From: JBBROH01 sp038229595
Lineage (GTDB): Bacteria; Chloroflexota; Chloroflexia; QHBQ01
Reading direction: 5' to 3'
Length of the DNA: 5,333 nucleotides
NCBI GenBank assembly: GCA_038229595.1
Contig: JBBROH010000233.1
Location: forward strand, 1-5,333
Shown here: one piece after another, positions 5,124-5,333 of the stretch
Numbering within the stretch: position 1 is the stretch's first letter
How the letters are laid out: each line of letters begins with the position of its first letter
Notes under the pieces: model-generated
What the model saw: the letters and a program-made list of their open reading frames with translations, nothing else
The model's database searches: none
Told to the model about the DNA's origin: nothing
Program-made: the position numbers and the translations under genes

Positions 5124-5333
5124 TCAGCTTTCCCCAGCCTGCTCGACTAGCGGCTGCAAGATCGCCAGCCTCTCACCTAGCTCCTCCTCGTTGCTGGCCC
5201 GCAGGGTGATGTGGCCTAGCTTGCGCCCAGGGCGGGCCTCTTTGCCATAGAGGTGCAGGTGCGCACTTTCGATCTGCAACATGGTGGCGGTGTCGGGTGT
5301 GCCACCAATCAAGTTCAGCAGTGCGCTATGGCC
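5124..5333 (-). CDS. purK: C-terminal end of PurK, 5-(carboxyamino)imidazole ribonucleotide synthase (5' end outside window)
   Basis: The last 69 codons of a gene that continues beyond the right edge. The fragment carries the PurK C-terminal signature: LLNLIGGTPD followed by HLHLYGKEARPGRKLGHITL, in which the ligand-contacting YGK and RPGRK(M/L)GH residues of this ATP-grasp family are intact. PurK uses ATP and bicarbonate to convert AIR to N5-CAIR in purine synthesis, with PurE acting next. A helix EEELGERLAILQPLVEQ closes the protein before TGA at 5124-5126. The true start, and whether purE is adjacent, cannot be seen. plsX follows on the same strand after 56 nt, so the two may be partly co-transcribed. 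Confidence 0.92.
   Translation of the reverse strand, partial: GHSALLNLIGGTPDTATMLQIESAHLHLYGKEARPGRKLGHITLRASNEEELGERLAILQPLVEQAGES

Noticed and set aside
4477..5250. 257-aa plus-strand open frame opposite plsX and purK
   Set aside because: It is antisense to two well-recognised genes, crosses their boundary, has no ribosome site and reads as low-quality protein (histidine- and cysteine-rich, no family).

Overview
The window (about 60% GC, dense gene packing, extended -10 promoters) looks like ordinary chromosome from a GC-rich bacterium. The style of the two transporters and the wHTH-regulator/transporter pairing suggest Chloroflexota or a similar phylum. This is an inference from sequence style only; no rRNA or other taxonomic marker is present.

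Layout: (1) positions 2-187 hold the 3' end of a gene that looks like an ArsR-type winged-helix regulator. (2) Positions 271-3027 hold two tandem paralogous 12-TM MFS transporters. Each is preceded by a copy of the same palindromic operator (TTAGAC-N4-GTCTAA) just upstream of a strong Shine-Dalgarno sequence. The second also has an exact extended -10 (TGCTATAAT) immediately before the operator. (3) Positions 3028-3214 hold a GC-rich low-complexity stretch, a strong stem-loop terminator and an extended -10 promoter. (4) Positions 3215-3769 encode a RimJ/RimL-type GNAT acetyltransferase. (5) Positions 3770-4050 form the convergent gap, with one probable small ORF (37-56 aa) and one doubtful one. 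(6) On the minus strand, plsX (4051-5067) lies downstream of the 3' end of purK (5124 to beyond the window edge). The 56-nt spacer between them carries a perfect tandem 11-bp repeat that makes two extended -10 boxes.

How the parts fit: the left half reads as a locally regulated efflux module (regulator, operator, pump 1, operator, pump 2), where a single regulator could control both pumps through the duplicated operator. The right half is housekeeping: purine biosynthesis (purK) and phospholipid precursor synthesis (plsX), probably co-directional, with plsX also having its own promoter. No mobile element, CRISPR array, tRNA or rRNA is visible. I found no convincing novel system. The best leads are the shared operator, the uneven divergence of the two pumps, the twin-promoter repeat before plsX, and the small ORF after the acetyltransferase.
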